64,000 nucleotides of DNA from Clostridiales bacterium (GTDB taxonomy: Bacteria > Bacillota > Clostridia > Oscillospirales > Oscillospiraceae). The stretch's first letter is position 1. Each line of letters starts with the position of its first letter. Position numbers and translations under genes: made by a program. The notes under the pieces were generated by a model. It was not told the DNA's origin and searched no databases. It saw only the letters and a list, made by a program, of their open reading frames with translations. The DNA is taken from positions 1,859,501 to 1,923,500 of the forward strand of contig CP107216.1 of NCBI GenBank assembly GCA_025757645.1, given 5' to 3'. Shown here in pieces: positions 25,196 to 32,775 of this stretch.

Positions 25196-25216
25196 AGTCG
25201 TTTTGTGTGATATAAT
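25188..25216 (+). promoter_or_regulatory. Sigma-A promoter of rodA
   Basis: TTGCGT (25188-25193), 17-base spacer, TATAAT (25211-25216), 45 bases before the rodA start. Confidence 0.75.
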
Positions 25217-25260
25217 AAGCGCCGATTTCAAAACGCCGCCGCGGCGGAAAGGAGGCCATT

Positions 25261-26403
25261 ATGAAAAAAGCCATGTCCTACGCAAAGGAGTTTTTTCACC
25301 GGGCGGATATTTTCCTGCTCGTGATGGGCCTCATCTGCGCCATTTTCGGCATCGTCGTCATCTCGAGCGCCACGGCGTCGTACCACTCGGCCAAGTATGT
25401 CATCGTGCAGAGCGCGTCGCTCATCCTCGGCGTTTTCGCGTTCGTGGTCATGACCGTGCTGGACGTGGATGTGCTGGCCGACAAGTGGCAGATCCTGTGC
25501 GCGTTCAACGTGGTCTTTCTACTGCTGCTGATCCCCTTCGGCGTGAGCGACAACACCGGCAACACCGGCTGGCTGCGCTTTTTCGGCATCGGCATCCAGC
25601 CGACGGAGGTCGTCAAGCTCGCGTTCATCATCATTCTGGCAAAGCAGATCAGCTACTTGAAAGAATACCACGACCTCAACTCCGTGTGGTCGGTCGCGCA
25701 GTTGGCGGGCCATTTCGTGCTGCTGTTCGGGCTGATCCTCGTCGTGTCGTCTGACCTCGGCTCGGCGCTGATCTTTTTCTCCATCTTCCTCGTGATGCTC
25801 TTTGCCGCGGGCTTTGCGCTGCACTGGTTTGCGATCGGCTTTGCGGCCATCGCCGCGATGATCCCGCTGCTGTGGAAATTCGTGCTGCACGACTATCAGA
25901 AAAACCGCATCCTCGCGCCGTATGACTCCAGCATCGACCCGACGAACACCGGCATCAACTGGCAGCCGCACCAGAGCAAGATCGCGCTCGCTTCCGGCCA
26001 GTGGACCGGCGCGGGCCTCGGCCACGGCACGCAGAGCCAGTCCAACGCCCTCGCCGGCAAGCACACAGACTTTATCTATGCCGTCATCGGCGAGGAGCTC
26101 GGCATGATTGCCTGCATCCTCGTCATCGTGCTGCTGCTGATCATCATCATCCGCTGCGTCATGGTCGGCATCCGCTCGGGCAGCAACATGGGCTCGCTCG
26201 TGTGCTTCGGCGTGGCCGCGTTTTTGACGTTCCAGACGTTTGAGAACATCGGCATGTGCATCGGCATCACGCCCGTCATCGGCATCACGCTGCCGTTTTT
26301 CAGCTACGGCGGCTCTTCCCTGTTCACAACGTTTGCCGCGCTCGGCATGGTGTCGGGCATCCACTTCCGACCAAGGCCCAAGCGAAACAGCATCTATTAC
26401 TGA
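25261..26403 (+). CDS. rodA: SEDS-family peptidoglycan glycosyltransferase (RodA/FtsW-like)
   Basis: A 380-residue protein with about ten transmembrane helices that polymerises lipid II with a class B PBP. Signatures: GWLRFFGIGIQPTEVVKLAFII (about 101-122), LGSALIFFSIFLVMLFAAG, the large extracellular loop with a lipid-II-contacting QSKIALASGQWTGAGLGHGTQ (about 238-258), DFIYAVIGEELG (about 270-281) and ITLPFFSYGGSS near 340. The GLGHGTQSQ and IGEELG forms suit RodA, but SpoVE/FtsW cannot be excluded. AAAGGAGG precedes the ATG. Confidence 0.92.
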   Translation: MKKAMSYAKEFFHRADIFLLVMGLICAIFGIVVISSATASYHSAKYVIVQSASLILGVFAFVVMTVLDVDVLADKWQILCAFNVVFLLLLIPFGVSDNTGNTGWLRFFGIGIQPTEVVKLAFIIILAKQISYLKEYHDLNSVWSVAQLAGHFVLLFGLILVVSSDLGSALIFFSIFLVMLFAAGFALHWFAIGFAAIAAMIPLLWKFVLHDYQKNRILAPYDSSIDPTNTGINWQPHQSKIALASGQWTGAGLGHGTQSQSNALAGKHTDFIYAVIGEELGMIACILVIVLLLIIIIRCVMVGIRSGSNMGSLVCFGVAAFLTFQTFENIGMCIGITPVIGITLPFFSYGGSSLFTTFAALGMVSGIHFRPRPKRNSIYY

Positions 26404-26408
26404 CGCAC

Positions 26409-26452
26409 CACGCCCCCGCAGGATTCCCGGGAAACCTGCGGGGGTGTTTTTT
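26409..26452 (+). terminator. Terminator of rodA
   Basis: ACGCCCCCGCAGG pairs with CCTGCGGGGGTGT and is followed by a T6 run. Confidence 0.88.
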
Positions 26453-26463
26453 GCGGACATACA

Positions 26464-26495
26464 GAAAGCACCCGGCCGAATGGACGGGTGCTTTC
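26464..26495. terminator. Hairpin terminator downstream of nifU
   Basis: GAAAGCACCCG and CGGGTGCTTTC form an 11-bp stem in the convergent rodA/nifU spacer; T-runs are short. Confidence 0.6.
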
Positions 26496-26538
26496 CGCAA
26501 AACATAGAAGGGGGAAGAGGAGAAGCAGCAGGGTGGTA

Positions 26539-26970
26539 TCAGCCGCCGTGACAGGCGGCGCAGTCATGCTCTGCAAAGAGCGCGGCGTCGTAGGCGATGC
26601 CGTTTTTGTCGTAGTAGTCCTTCACGGCCGCCTTGACCGCTTCCTCCGCGAGCACGGAGCAGTGGATCTTCTGGGCCGGCAGGCCGTCGAGCGCCTCCAC
26701 GACCGCCTTGTTGGACAGTGCCAGTGCCTCCGAGATGGGCTTGCCTTTGATCATCTCGGTCGCCATCGACGAGGACGCGATCGCGCTGCCGCAGCCGAAC
26801 GTGTTGAACTTCACGTCCGAGATGATGCCGTCGTTTACCTTGATATACATCCGCATGATGTCGCCGCACTTGGCGTTGCCGACTTCACCGATGCCGTCAG
26901 CGTCGGGCATCTTGCCAACGTTGCGGGGGTTTTCAAAATGGTCCATGACCTTTTCGCTGTACAGTGCCAT
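26539..26970 (-). CDS. nifU: Fe-S cluster scaffold protein NifU/IscU
   Basis: A 143-residue scaffold on which Fe-S clusters are built. The N-terminus YSEKVMDHFENPRNVG is diagnostic, and the three cluster cysteines are in GNAKCGDIM (Cys35), FGCGSAIASSS (Cys60) and KIHCSVLAEEA (Cys103), with the conserved Asp after the first. An extra HDCAACHGG at the C-terminus could bind metal. ATG 26970 has AGGAGG in CCTCC upstream. It lies 29 bases after nifS in the same direction. Confidence 0.95.
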   Translation of the reverse strand: MALYSEKVMDHFENPRNVGKMPDADGIGEVGNAKCGDIMRMYIKVNDGIISDVKFNTFGCGSAIASSSMATEMIKGKPISEALALSNKAVVEALDGLPAQKIHCSVLAEEAVKAAVKDYYDKNGIAYDAALFAEHDCAACHGG

Positions 26971-26999
26971 AGGAAAGCCTCCTTTATATCTATATTGTG

Positions 27000-28190
27000 T
27001 CAAATCAGGTGCGGGCGCGCGCCGGTCTCCAGTTCGTCCCACACCGGGGAGATGCTGCGCAGGTAGGCGACCACCTGCCGGACATTGTCCACGATGTACG
27101 CCATTTCCTCGTCCGTGTTATATTCGCCCACGGACAGACGCAGCGACCCGTGCGCCACCTCGTGCGGCAGGCCGATGGCCAGCAGCACATGGCTGGGGTC
27201 GAGCGAGCCGGACGTGCAGGCGCTGCCGGATGAAGCGGCGATGCCCTTGCGGTCGAGCAGGAGCAGCAGCGACTCGCCCTCGATGCCCTCGAAGCAGAAG
27301 TTCACCGTACCGGGCACGCGCTGCGCGCGGTCGCCGTTGAGCCGGGCGTGCTCGATGGTCGAGAGGCCGGCGATGAGCGTCTCGCGCAGGCGCGTGACTT
27401 TCTCCGTGTTCTCGGCCATGTGGTCGACCGCCTCGCGCAGCGCTGCGGCCATGCCGGCAATAGCCGGAGTGTTCTCCGTGCCGCCGCGCTTGCCGCGCTC
27501 CTGCGCGCCGCCCTCGATGATGTTCGTGAGCGGGATGCCGCGCCTGGCGTACAAAAAGCCGACGCCGCGCGGTCCGTGGAACTTGTGCGCCGAGCACGAG
27601 AGCAGGTCGATGTGCATCTCCTGCACGTTCACGGGGACGTGGCCGACGGCCTGCACCGCGTCCGTGTGAAACGGGATGCCCCGCTCGCGGCAGAGCGCGC
27701 CGATGGCCTCAATGGGCTGGATGGTGCCGATCTCGTTGTTGGCGAACATGATGGACACGAGCGCCGTGTCGTCCCGGATGGCCGCGGCCACGTCCTCGAC
27801 GCGGACGACGCCGTTTTCGTGCACATCCAGCAGCGTCACGTCAAAGCCCTCCTTACGGAGCTTGTCGAGCGTGTGCAGCACCGCATGGTGCTCGAATTTC
27901 GTGGATATCAGATGTTTTTTCCCTTTGCGAGCGCCGTTTCTGGCGGCGGAGATGATGGCCTGATTGTCAGCCTCGCTGCCGCCGGAGGTGAACACGATCT
28001 CGCGCGGATCGGCAGCGCCAATCAGCTGCGCGATCTCAGTGCGGCAGGCGAGCAGATGCTCGGCCGCCTCCTGCCCGAGGGTGTAGAGCGTGCTGGGATT
28101 GCCGTAGATCTCGTCAAAATACGGAAGCATGGCTTCCTTTGCGGCGGGGGATAGTTTTGTGGTTGCCGCATTGTCTGCGTAGACGCGCAT
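27000..28190 (-). CDS. nifS: Cysteine desulfurase NifS
   Basis: A 396-residue PLP enzyme that takes sulfur from cysteine for Fe-S clusters. YADNAATT opens the fold, FEHHAVLHTL and the DAVQAVGHVPV patch bind PLP, the Schiff-base lysine is in SCSAHKFHGPRGVG, and the sulfur-carrying cysteine is in SSGSACTSGS. The short active loop places it with the NifS/IscS type that pairs with U-type scaffolds. AAAGGAGG precedes the ATG. Its promoter lies inside a 61-bp dyad, probably an Rrf2/IscR operator. Confidence 0.96.
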   Translation of the reverse strand: MRVYADNAATTKLSPAAKEAMLPYFDEIYGNPSTLYTLGQEAAEHLLACRTEIAQLIGAADPREIVFTSGGSEADNQAIISAARNGARKGKKHLISTKFEHHAVLHTLDKLRKEGFDVTLLDVHENGVVRVEDVAAAIRDDTALVSIMFANNEIGTIQPIEAIGALCRERGIPFHTDAVQAVGHVPVNVQEMHIDLLSCSAHKFHGPRGVGFLYARRGIPLTNIIEGGAQERGKRGGTENTPAIAGMAAALREAVDHMAENTEKVTRLRETLIAGLSTIEHARLNGDRAQRVPGTVNFCFEGIEGESLLLLLDRKGIAASSGSACTSGSLDPSHVLLAIGLPHEVAHGSLRLSVGEYNTDEEMAYIVDNVRQVVAYLRSISPVWDELETGARPHLI

Positions 28191-28206
28191 GAGACTGTCC
28201 TCCTTT

Positions 28207-28267
28207 AATTCCTATTTGCTTTGTGGGTAAATGATACCATGTATTTCCCACACTGTCAATAGGAATT
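28207..28267. promoter_or_regulatory. nifS promoter embedded in a 61-bp dyad, candidate IscR operator
   Basis: On the minus strand TTGACA (28254-28259), a 17-base spacer and TATCAT (28231-28236) form the nifS promoter. The region is a dyad centred at 28237: AATTCCTATT (28207-28216) mirrors AATAGGAATT (28258-28267), and TGTGGGTAAAT (28222-28232) mirrors ATTTCCCACA (28243-28252). A repressor bound here would cover the whole promoter. The Rrf2 regulator encoded just upstream is the obvious candidate. Confidence 0.7.
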
Positions 28268-28278
28268 TGAAAAAGAAA

Positions 28279-28312
28279 ACCGGGGAAAGAAAACACACGT
28301 TCTTTCCCCGGT
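28279..28312 (-). terminator. Terminator between iscR and nifS
   Basis: ACCGGGGAAAGA pairs with TCTTTCCCCGGT and, on the minus strand, is followed by TTCTTTTT. It separates iscR from nifS transcription. Confidence 0.85.
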
Positions 28313-28321
28313 TCTGCGCCC

Positions 28322-28732
28322 TTATGCCTTGCCGTCGAGCAGGTCCTGCACGGACACGCCGGACAGGTAGTTATCCATAACGGCGTCGAGCTTTTTCCAC
28401 ATCGGCAGCGTCAGGCACTGGGCCGCGCGCTCACAGCCGTTCTCCCCGGCGTCAAGACACGACACGGCGGCCATGCTGCCCTCGGTGCTGTGCAGCACCT
28501 CCGCGACCGTGATCTCGCTCGCCGGCCGGCTCAGGCGGTAGCCGCCCTCCTTGCCGCGCTGGCTGTTGACGAGGTTCGCGCGGTTGAGCGCCGCTGCGAT
28601 CGCCTCCATATATTTCAGGGACACATCCTGCCGCTGCGACACGGTCTTGAGCGAGATGAAGCCCTCGTCGCAATGCTGCGCCAGGTCGATCATCAGGCGC
28701 AGCGCGTAGCGCCCCTTGGTTGAGATGACCAT
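28322..28732 (-). CDS. iscR: Rrf2/IscR-family Fe-S regulator
   Basis: A 136-residue winged-helix regulator that likely senses Fe-S status. MVISTKGRYALRLMIDLAQH is the Rrf2 N-terminus, QRQDVSLKYMEAIAAALNRANLVNSQRGKEGGYRLSRP is the recognition helix and wing, and three cysteines lie in SCLDAGENGCERAAQC (about 94-109), where IscR/CymR-like cluster ligands lie. CAAGGAGG precedes ATG 28732. Position before nifS-nifU supports autoregulation and control of Fe-S synthesis. Confidence 0.92.
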   Translation of the reverse strand: MVISTKGRYALRLMIDLAQHCDEGFISLKTVSQRQDVSLKYMEAIAAALNRANLVNSQRGKEGGYRLSRPASEITVAEVLHSTEGSMAAVSCLDAGENGCERAAQCLTLPMWKKLDAVMDNYLSGVSVQDLLDGKA

Positions 28733-28780
28733 AATCTGTTGCCTCCTTGCTGCACAGGTGTGTGTGCAGATGCTAAGGAT

Positions 28781-28809
28781 AATATACTACCAAATCACAA
28801 GGAATTCAA
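28781..28809 (-). promoter_or_regulatory. Sigma-A promoter of iscR
   Basis: Minus strand TTGAAT (28804-28809), 17-base spacer, TATATT (28781-28786). The overlapping GGTAGTATATTATCC is an imperfect palindrome and AATTCCT recurs here as in the nifS dyad, consistent with autoregulation. Confidence 0.65.
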
Positions 28810-28827
28810 GCCGAATGTTGCAGATGT

Positions 28828-28858
28828 AAAAAAAGCCGGGGCGCATCCCCGGCCTTTT
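28828..28858 (-). terminator. Terminator after the HD-domain gene
   Basis: AAGCCGGGG pairs with CCCCGGCCTT (one bulge), with T7 on the minus strand. Confidence 0.75.
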
Positions 28859-28859
28859 C

Positions 28860-29450
28860 TTATTTGGCTTCTTTGGCTTCCTGTTCGGCCACGAGCGGCT
28901 CGACCACGCGCATGGCGTCGAGCGTGCGCGTCAGTAGCTCGTCCAGACTCCAGCCGAGCATATCCGCGCCGCGCTGGATCACCTCGCGCGAGCAGCCCGC
29001 CGCAAAGCCGCTGCTCTTATATTTCTTCTTGAGCGACTTGAGCTCCATATCCTGCACGCTCTTGGACGGACGCATCAGCGCCGCCGCGCCGATCAGGCCG
29101 GTCAGCTCATCGGTCGCAAAGAGCACCTTTTCCATCTCGTGCTCCGGCTGGATGTCCACCGTGATGCCGTAGCCGTGGCTGGCCGTGGCATGGATCAGCC
29201 GCTCGTCGAGGTCGCGCTCGCGCATGATCTCCTGCGACTGGATGCAGTGCTGATCGGGATAGCGCTCAAAGTCCAGATCATGCAGCAGGCCGACAATGCC
29301 CCAGAAATCCACCTCGTCGCCGTAGCCGAGCTCCTGCGCGAAATAGCGCATGACGCCCTCGACCGTGCGGGCATGATGCAGATGGAACGGATCCTGGTTA
29401 TACTCCGTCAACAGTGCCCAGGCTTCCTCCCGGTTCAGTTGCTTGCTCAT
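28860..29450 (-). CDS. HD-domain phosphohydrolase-like protein
   Basis: A 196-residue cytosolic protein. The metal-binding residues are visible: HARTVEGVMRYFAQELG (first His about 26), GLLHDLDFERYP (HD pair about 57-58), and HATASHGY (about 87-94) with a later ATDELTG Asp. This is the compact HDIG-type hydrolase common in Clostridia; a nucleotide or phosphate-ester substrate is likely but unknown. AGGAGG precedes ATG 29450. Confidence 0.83.
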   Translation of the reverse strand: MSKQLNREEAWALLTEYNQDPFHLHHARTVEGVMRYFAQELGYGDEVDFWGIVGLLHDLDFERYPDQHCIQSQEIMRERDLDERLIHATASHGYGITVDIQPEHEMEKVLFATDELTGLIGAAALMRPSKSVQDMELKSLKKKYKSSGFAAGCSREVIQRGADMLGWSLDELLTRTLDAMRVVEPLVAEQEAKEAK

Positions 29451-29882
29451 AGCAAAGCCTCCTAATACATATCTTTTTTGTAGGTCTAAGAAAGAATAGC
29501 ATTAACATAGCACAGTCGCCGCTGGATTTCAAGTAGTTTTTTCGCTGAACACCCGGAAGTCAATGTGTCTGAAAATTGACACGCTGCCAAAAATATACCA
29601 TTATTTGACTAAACGTTGGCTTTCTACCGCGCTGCTTCTTTTTGGAATTTCCAGACGCTTTCTGCCACTTGTGTCACTCTTTTACGCTTTTTGTGAGCAA
29701 AATATACGAGCCGGTCGATTTTATTTCATTGCTTTTTGTCAAAAAGTATGTTATGCTATGCACAGTATGTATGCATCGTGTTCACTGCACTGCGGTGTCA
29801 TACTTACGAAAACGTTCGATGATCTGCCGAGAGCAACAGCAGGATCATCTTCGTAATAAAAGAAAAAGGAAGGATGTATTTC
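29451..29882. other. AT-rich divergent intergenic region
   Basis: 432 bases between the HD-domain gene (minus) and the flavoenzyme (plus), clearly lower in GC than both. TTGTCA at 29736-29741 and TATGCA at 29757-29762 could be weak plus-strand promoter boxes with a 15-base spacer. No RNA structure or gene is recognisable. Confidence 0.4.
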
Positions 29883-31946
29883 ATGGACGAAAAGTATAGC
29901 GCGCTATTTACTCCGTGGAAGATTGGCAATGTCGAGATCAAAAACCGCATTGTCCAGTGCTCCATGGGCGGCACCTCTCTGTTTGGTTGGCTGGAGCCCT
30001 GCCACTTTGATAAGGAAGCTGCGAACTTCCTGCTCAACCGTGCACAGGACGGCGTCGGTCTGGTTCTCCCGGGCATGCAGTGTGTCCGCGACACCATGGG
30101 CCGCAGATGGCTCTGGCAGAACAAGAAGATGTTTAAGGAACTCGCCGACTACATGGTCGAGTACCACAAGACCGGCTCCAAGCTGTTCATTCAGCTCGCC
30201 GCTGGTTTCGGCCGCTCCATGGCTGTTGCCCCCTGGATGGTCACTCTGAACAACAACAAGGTGCTCGGCGCCCTTGCCAAGCCCGTCATCGACGTCAGCT
30301 ACTGCTGCGCTTCCGCTTCCGCTACCCCGAACCGTTGGCAGGAGGACATGCTCTCCCGTCCGATGACCGTCGAAGAGATCCACGAGATGGTCGATGCGTT
30401 CGGCAAGACCGCGAAGCTGCTGCGTGAGGCCGGTGTCGACGGCGTTGAGATCCACGCCGTCCACGAAGGCTATCTGCTTGACCAGTTCACCATCGCCAAC
30501 TGGAACCATCGTACCGACGAGTACGGCGGCTCTTTCGAGAACCGTTTCCGTTTCCCGGTCGAGATCGTGCAGTCCATCAAGCGTCAGGCCGGCGCCGACT
30601 TCCCGGTGTCCCTGCGTTACTCCGTCGTCTCCAAGACCAAGGCTTGGGGCAAGGGCGCTATGCCGTATGAGACCGACTTTGAAGAGTTCGGCCGTGACAT
30701 GCCCGAGTCCGAGAAGGCCATCAAGTACCTGGGCGATGCCGGCTACGACATGTTCAACTGCGACAACGGTACTTACGACGCATGGTACTGGGCACATCCG
30801 CCTCAGTACATGCCCGACAACTGCAACCTCGAGTACGTCGAGCACATCAAGAAGTTCACCGACAAGCCCGTCGCCTGCGCCGGCCGTATGGATCCGGTCA
30901 AGGCCGCGGAAGAGATCGCTGCCGGCCGTCTCGATGCAGTTGCCATCGCGCGTCAGAACCTCGTTGACCCCGAGTGGATCCACAAGATCCTCGAGGGCCG
31001 TCAGGACGAGATCAAGCCCTGCATCCGCTGCCACAACGGCTGCTTCAACTTTGCGAAGTTCAAGGGCACGGCGAACATCCAGAGCACGCAGGATTCCCTG
31101 CACCTGGGCCGCTGCGCGCTGAACCCGACGACCATGCAGCACAACAAGTATAAGATCGTTCCGACCAAGAGCCCGAAGAAGGTCGCCATCATCGGCGGCG
31201 GCATCGGCGGCATGGAGTGCGCGCTTGTCCTCAAAAAGCGCGGCCACAAGCCGGTCCTCTTCGAGAAGACCAACGAGCTCGGCGGCCTGTTCCTCACCGC
31301 TTCCGCGATGAGCTTCAAAGAGAACGACAAGGAACTCATTGAGTGGTACAAGAAGGAAGTCGCGAAGCAGGGCATCGACATCCGCTTCAACACCGAGGTC
31401 ACCGACCTTGGCACCATGCGCGGCTTCGACGAGATCATCGTGGCCACCGGCTCCGTGCCGAGAACCATGCCCATGATCCCGGGCTTCGAGAAGACCATGA
31501 GCTTCACCGAACTGCTCAAGGAGAAGAAGGAAGTCGGCGACAAGGTCCTGTTCTTCGGCGGCGGCCAGTCCTCCTGCGAGGCGGCTTACGACCTGATCCT
31601 CCAGGGCAAGCACCCGATCATTGTCGAGTACGCCGGCGACCTGGTTGCTGCTCAGGCTACCTGCCTTGCCAACACCTCCTTCCTGCGTGACGCGATGGAG
31701 TACCACAAGGTCCCGACCTACCTGCACTCCACCATCACCGAGATCCACGACGGCGGCGTTACCGTCAAGGGTCAGGACGGCAAGACCTTCGAGGTCGCTT
31801 GCGACAACGTCATCAACGGCATCGGCTTCGTGCCGGCTCCGGTTGGCGACAAGGGCCGTCACGTGCACCGCGTCGGTGACTGCGTTGCCATCGGCAACCT
31901 GCGCACCGTCATCTGGCGTGCATGGGACGTCTGCATGAAGATCTGA
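29883..31946 (+). CDS. Fe-S flavoenzyme of the 2-enoate reductase / BaiCD-BaiH / 2,4-dienoyl-CoA reductase family
   Basis: A 687-residue NADH-dependent ene reductase. The N-terminal Old Yellow Enzyme barrel (about 1-370) has FTPWKIGNVEIKNRIV, GVDGVEIHAVHEGYLLDQF and the HRTDEYGGSFENR signature. A 4Fe-4S site follows at Cys380, Cys383, Cys387 and Cys411. The FAD domain begins at VAIIGGGIGGMECALVL (about 433-449) and the NADH fold at VLFFGGGQSSCEAAYDL. ATG 29883 is chosen because AAAGGAAGG sits about eight bases upstream; ATG 29874 directly abuts it. The 23-residue gap before the last cysteine is longer than the usual 11-12. Substrate could be an enoate, bile-acid intermediate or other enone. 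Its C/G-ending, CGT-rich codons suggest high expression. Confidence 0.87.
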   Translation: MDEKYSALFTPWKIGNVEIKNRIVQCSMGGTSLFGWLEPCHFDKEAANFLLNRAQDGVGLVLPGMQCVRDTMGRRWLWQNKKMFKELADYMVEYHKTGSKLFIQLAAGFGRSMAVAPWMVTLNNNKVLGALAKPVIDVSYCCASASATPNRWQEDMLSRPMTVEEIHEMVDAFGKTAKLLREAGVDGVEIHAVHEGYLLDQFTIANWNHRTDEYGGSFENRFRFPVEIVQSIKRQAGADFPVSLRYSVVSKTKAWGKGAMPYETDFEEFGRDMPESEKAIKYLGDAGYDMFNCDNGTYDAWYWAHPPQYMPDNCNLEYVEHIKKFTDKPVACAGRMDPVKAAEEIAAGRLDAVAIARQNLVDPEWIHKILEGRQDEIKPCIRCHNGCFNFAKFKGTANIQSTQDSLHLGRCALNPTTMQHNKYKIVPTKSPKKVAIIGGGIGGMECALVLKKRGHKPVLFEKTNELGGLFLTASAMSFKENDKELIEWYKKEVAKQGIDIRFNTEVTDLGTMRGFDEIIVATGSVPRTMPMIPGFEKTMSFTELLKEKKEVGDKVLFFGGGQSSCEAAYDLILQGKHPIIVEYAGDLVAAQATCLANTSFLRDAMEYHKVPTYLHSTITEIHDGGVTVKGQDGKTFEVACDNVINGIGFVPAPVGDKGRHVHRVGDCVAIGNLRTVIWRAWDVCMKI

Positions 31947-31980
31947 TCTTCGGCTGACCCCGAAAACCGCACAAAACCCG

Positions 31981-32013
31981 CGCGGGTGCAGAGTGATCTG
32001 CACCCGCGTTTTT
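31981..32013 (+). terminator. Rho-independent terminator
   Basis: CGCGGGTGCAGA pairs with TCTGCACCCGCG around GTGA, followed by T5. Confidence 0.92.
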
Positions 32014-32030
32014 GTATGCATATAGGAAAG

Positions 32031-32066
32031 CCGCCCTCGCTCAGCAAAGCGAGGGCGGTCTGCTTT
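32031..32066. terminator. Second terminator, convergent spacer
   Basis: CCGCCCTCGCT pairs with AGCGAGGGCGG. It lies just after the 3' end of the HAD gene on the minus strand. Confidence 0.75.
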
Positions 32067-32076
32067 TTGCGCTTTC

Positions 32077-32760
32077 TTAGAGAATATCGAACAATTCCTC
32101 CAGCCGCGTGATGCGCCAGTCCGCCTGCGGCGGCATGGCCGCACCGCGGTCGGCGGGGTCGAACCAGCAGGTGCGCATCCCCGCTGCCCTGCCGCCCGCA
32201 ATGTCCGCCGTGAGCGAATCACCGATCATCAGGCACTGTTCCGACCGAACACCGGGCAGCTGCGCAAGACACCGGTCAAAGAATACCCGGCTCGGCTTCT
32301 CTGCGCCCATCTGCCCGGAGATGAACAGCCGCTCAAACGCATCGAGCATCCCGGCCCGGCGCAGACGGTTCACCTGCTGCGCATACGGCCCGTTGCTTGC
32401 AGCGCACAGGCGGTATTTCCCATGCAGCCGCGCCAGCACCTCCGGCGCGCCCGCGACCGGGACCGCGCTCTCATGCAGACGGTCGCGGAACGCATCCTCC
32501 ATCGCCGCGCCGTCAGCCTCCAGCCCGAGCCGCGCCAGGATCGTCTGCCAGCGCACGTCCCGCAGCCCGGCGATCGTCAGCTCGCCGCGCTCGATCCGCG
32601 CCCAGAGCTTGTCGTTCTCCACCTGAAACACGGCGAACATCTCCGGCGCATACGGCAGTCCTGCCGCGCGGAAGATCTCCTCCATTGCCTGCATCGCACC
32701 GGCGCTGAAGTCCAGCAGTGTATTATCAATATCAAACAATAGTACAGTCGATTTTTCCAT
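32077..32760 (-). CDS. HAD-superfamily hydrolase, YjjG-like
   Basis: A 227-residue cytosolic phosphatase. Motif I is LLFDIDNTLLDF (nucleophile Asp10, acid Asp12), motif II is the Ser in CAASNG (about 119-124), motif III is the Lys in GAEKPSRVFF, and motif IV is MIGDSLTADIAGG. The alpha-helical cap between motifs I and II makes it subfamily IA, and the pattern resembles the YjjG house-cleaning nucleotidase. A GGGGGG run precedes the ATG. It starts 15 bases after the exporter gene stop, so the two are probably cotranscribed. Confidence 0.88.
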   Translation of the reverse strand: MEKSTVLLFDIDNTLLDFSAGAMQAMEEIFRAAGLPYAPEMFAVFQVENDKLWARIERGELTIAGLRDVRWQTILARLGLEADGAAMEDAFRDRLHESAVPVAGAPEVLARLHGKYRLCAASNGPYAQQVNRLRRAGMLDAFERLFISGQMGAEKPSRVFFDRCLAQLPGVRSEQCLMIGDSLTADIAGGRAAGMRTCWFDPADRGAAMPPQADWRITRLEELFDIL

Positions 32761-32775
32761 GGTTCGCCCCCCTGT

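Noticed and set aside
29904..32222. 772-codon minus-strand open frame opposite the flavoenzyme
   Set aside because: Antisense shadow caused by biased codons of a highly expressed gene.
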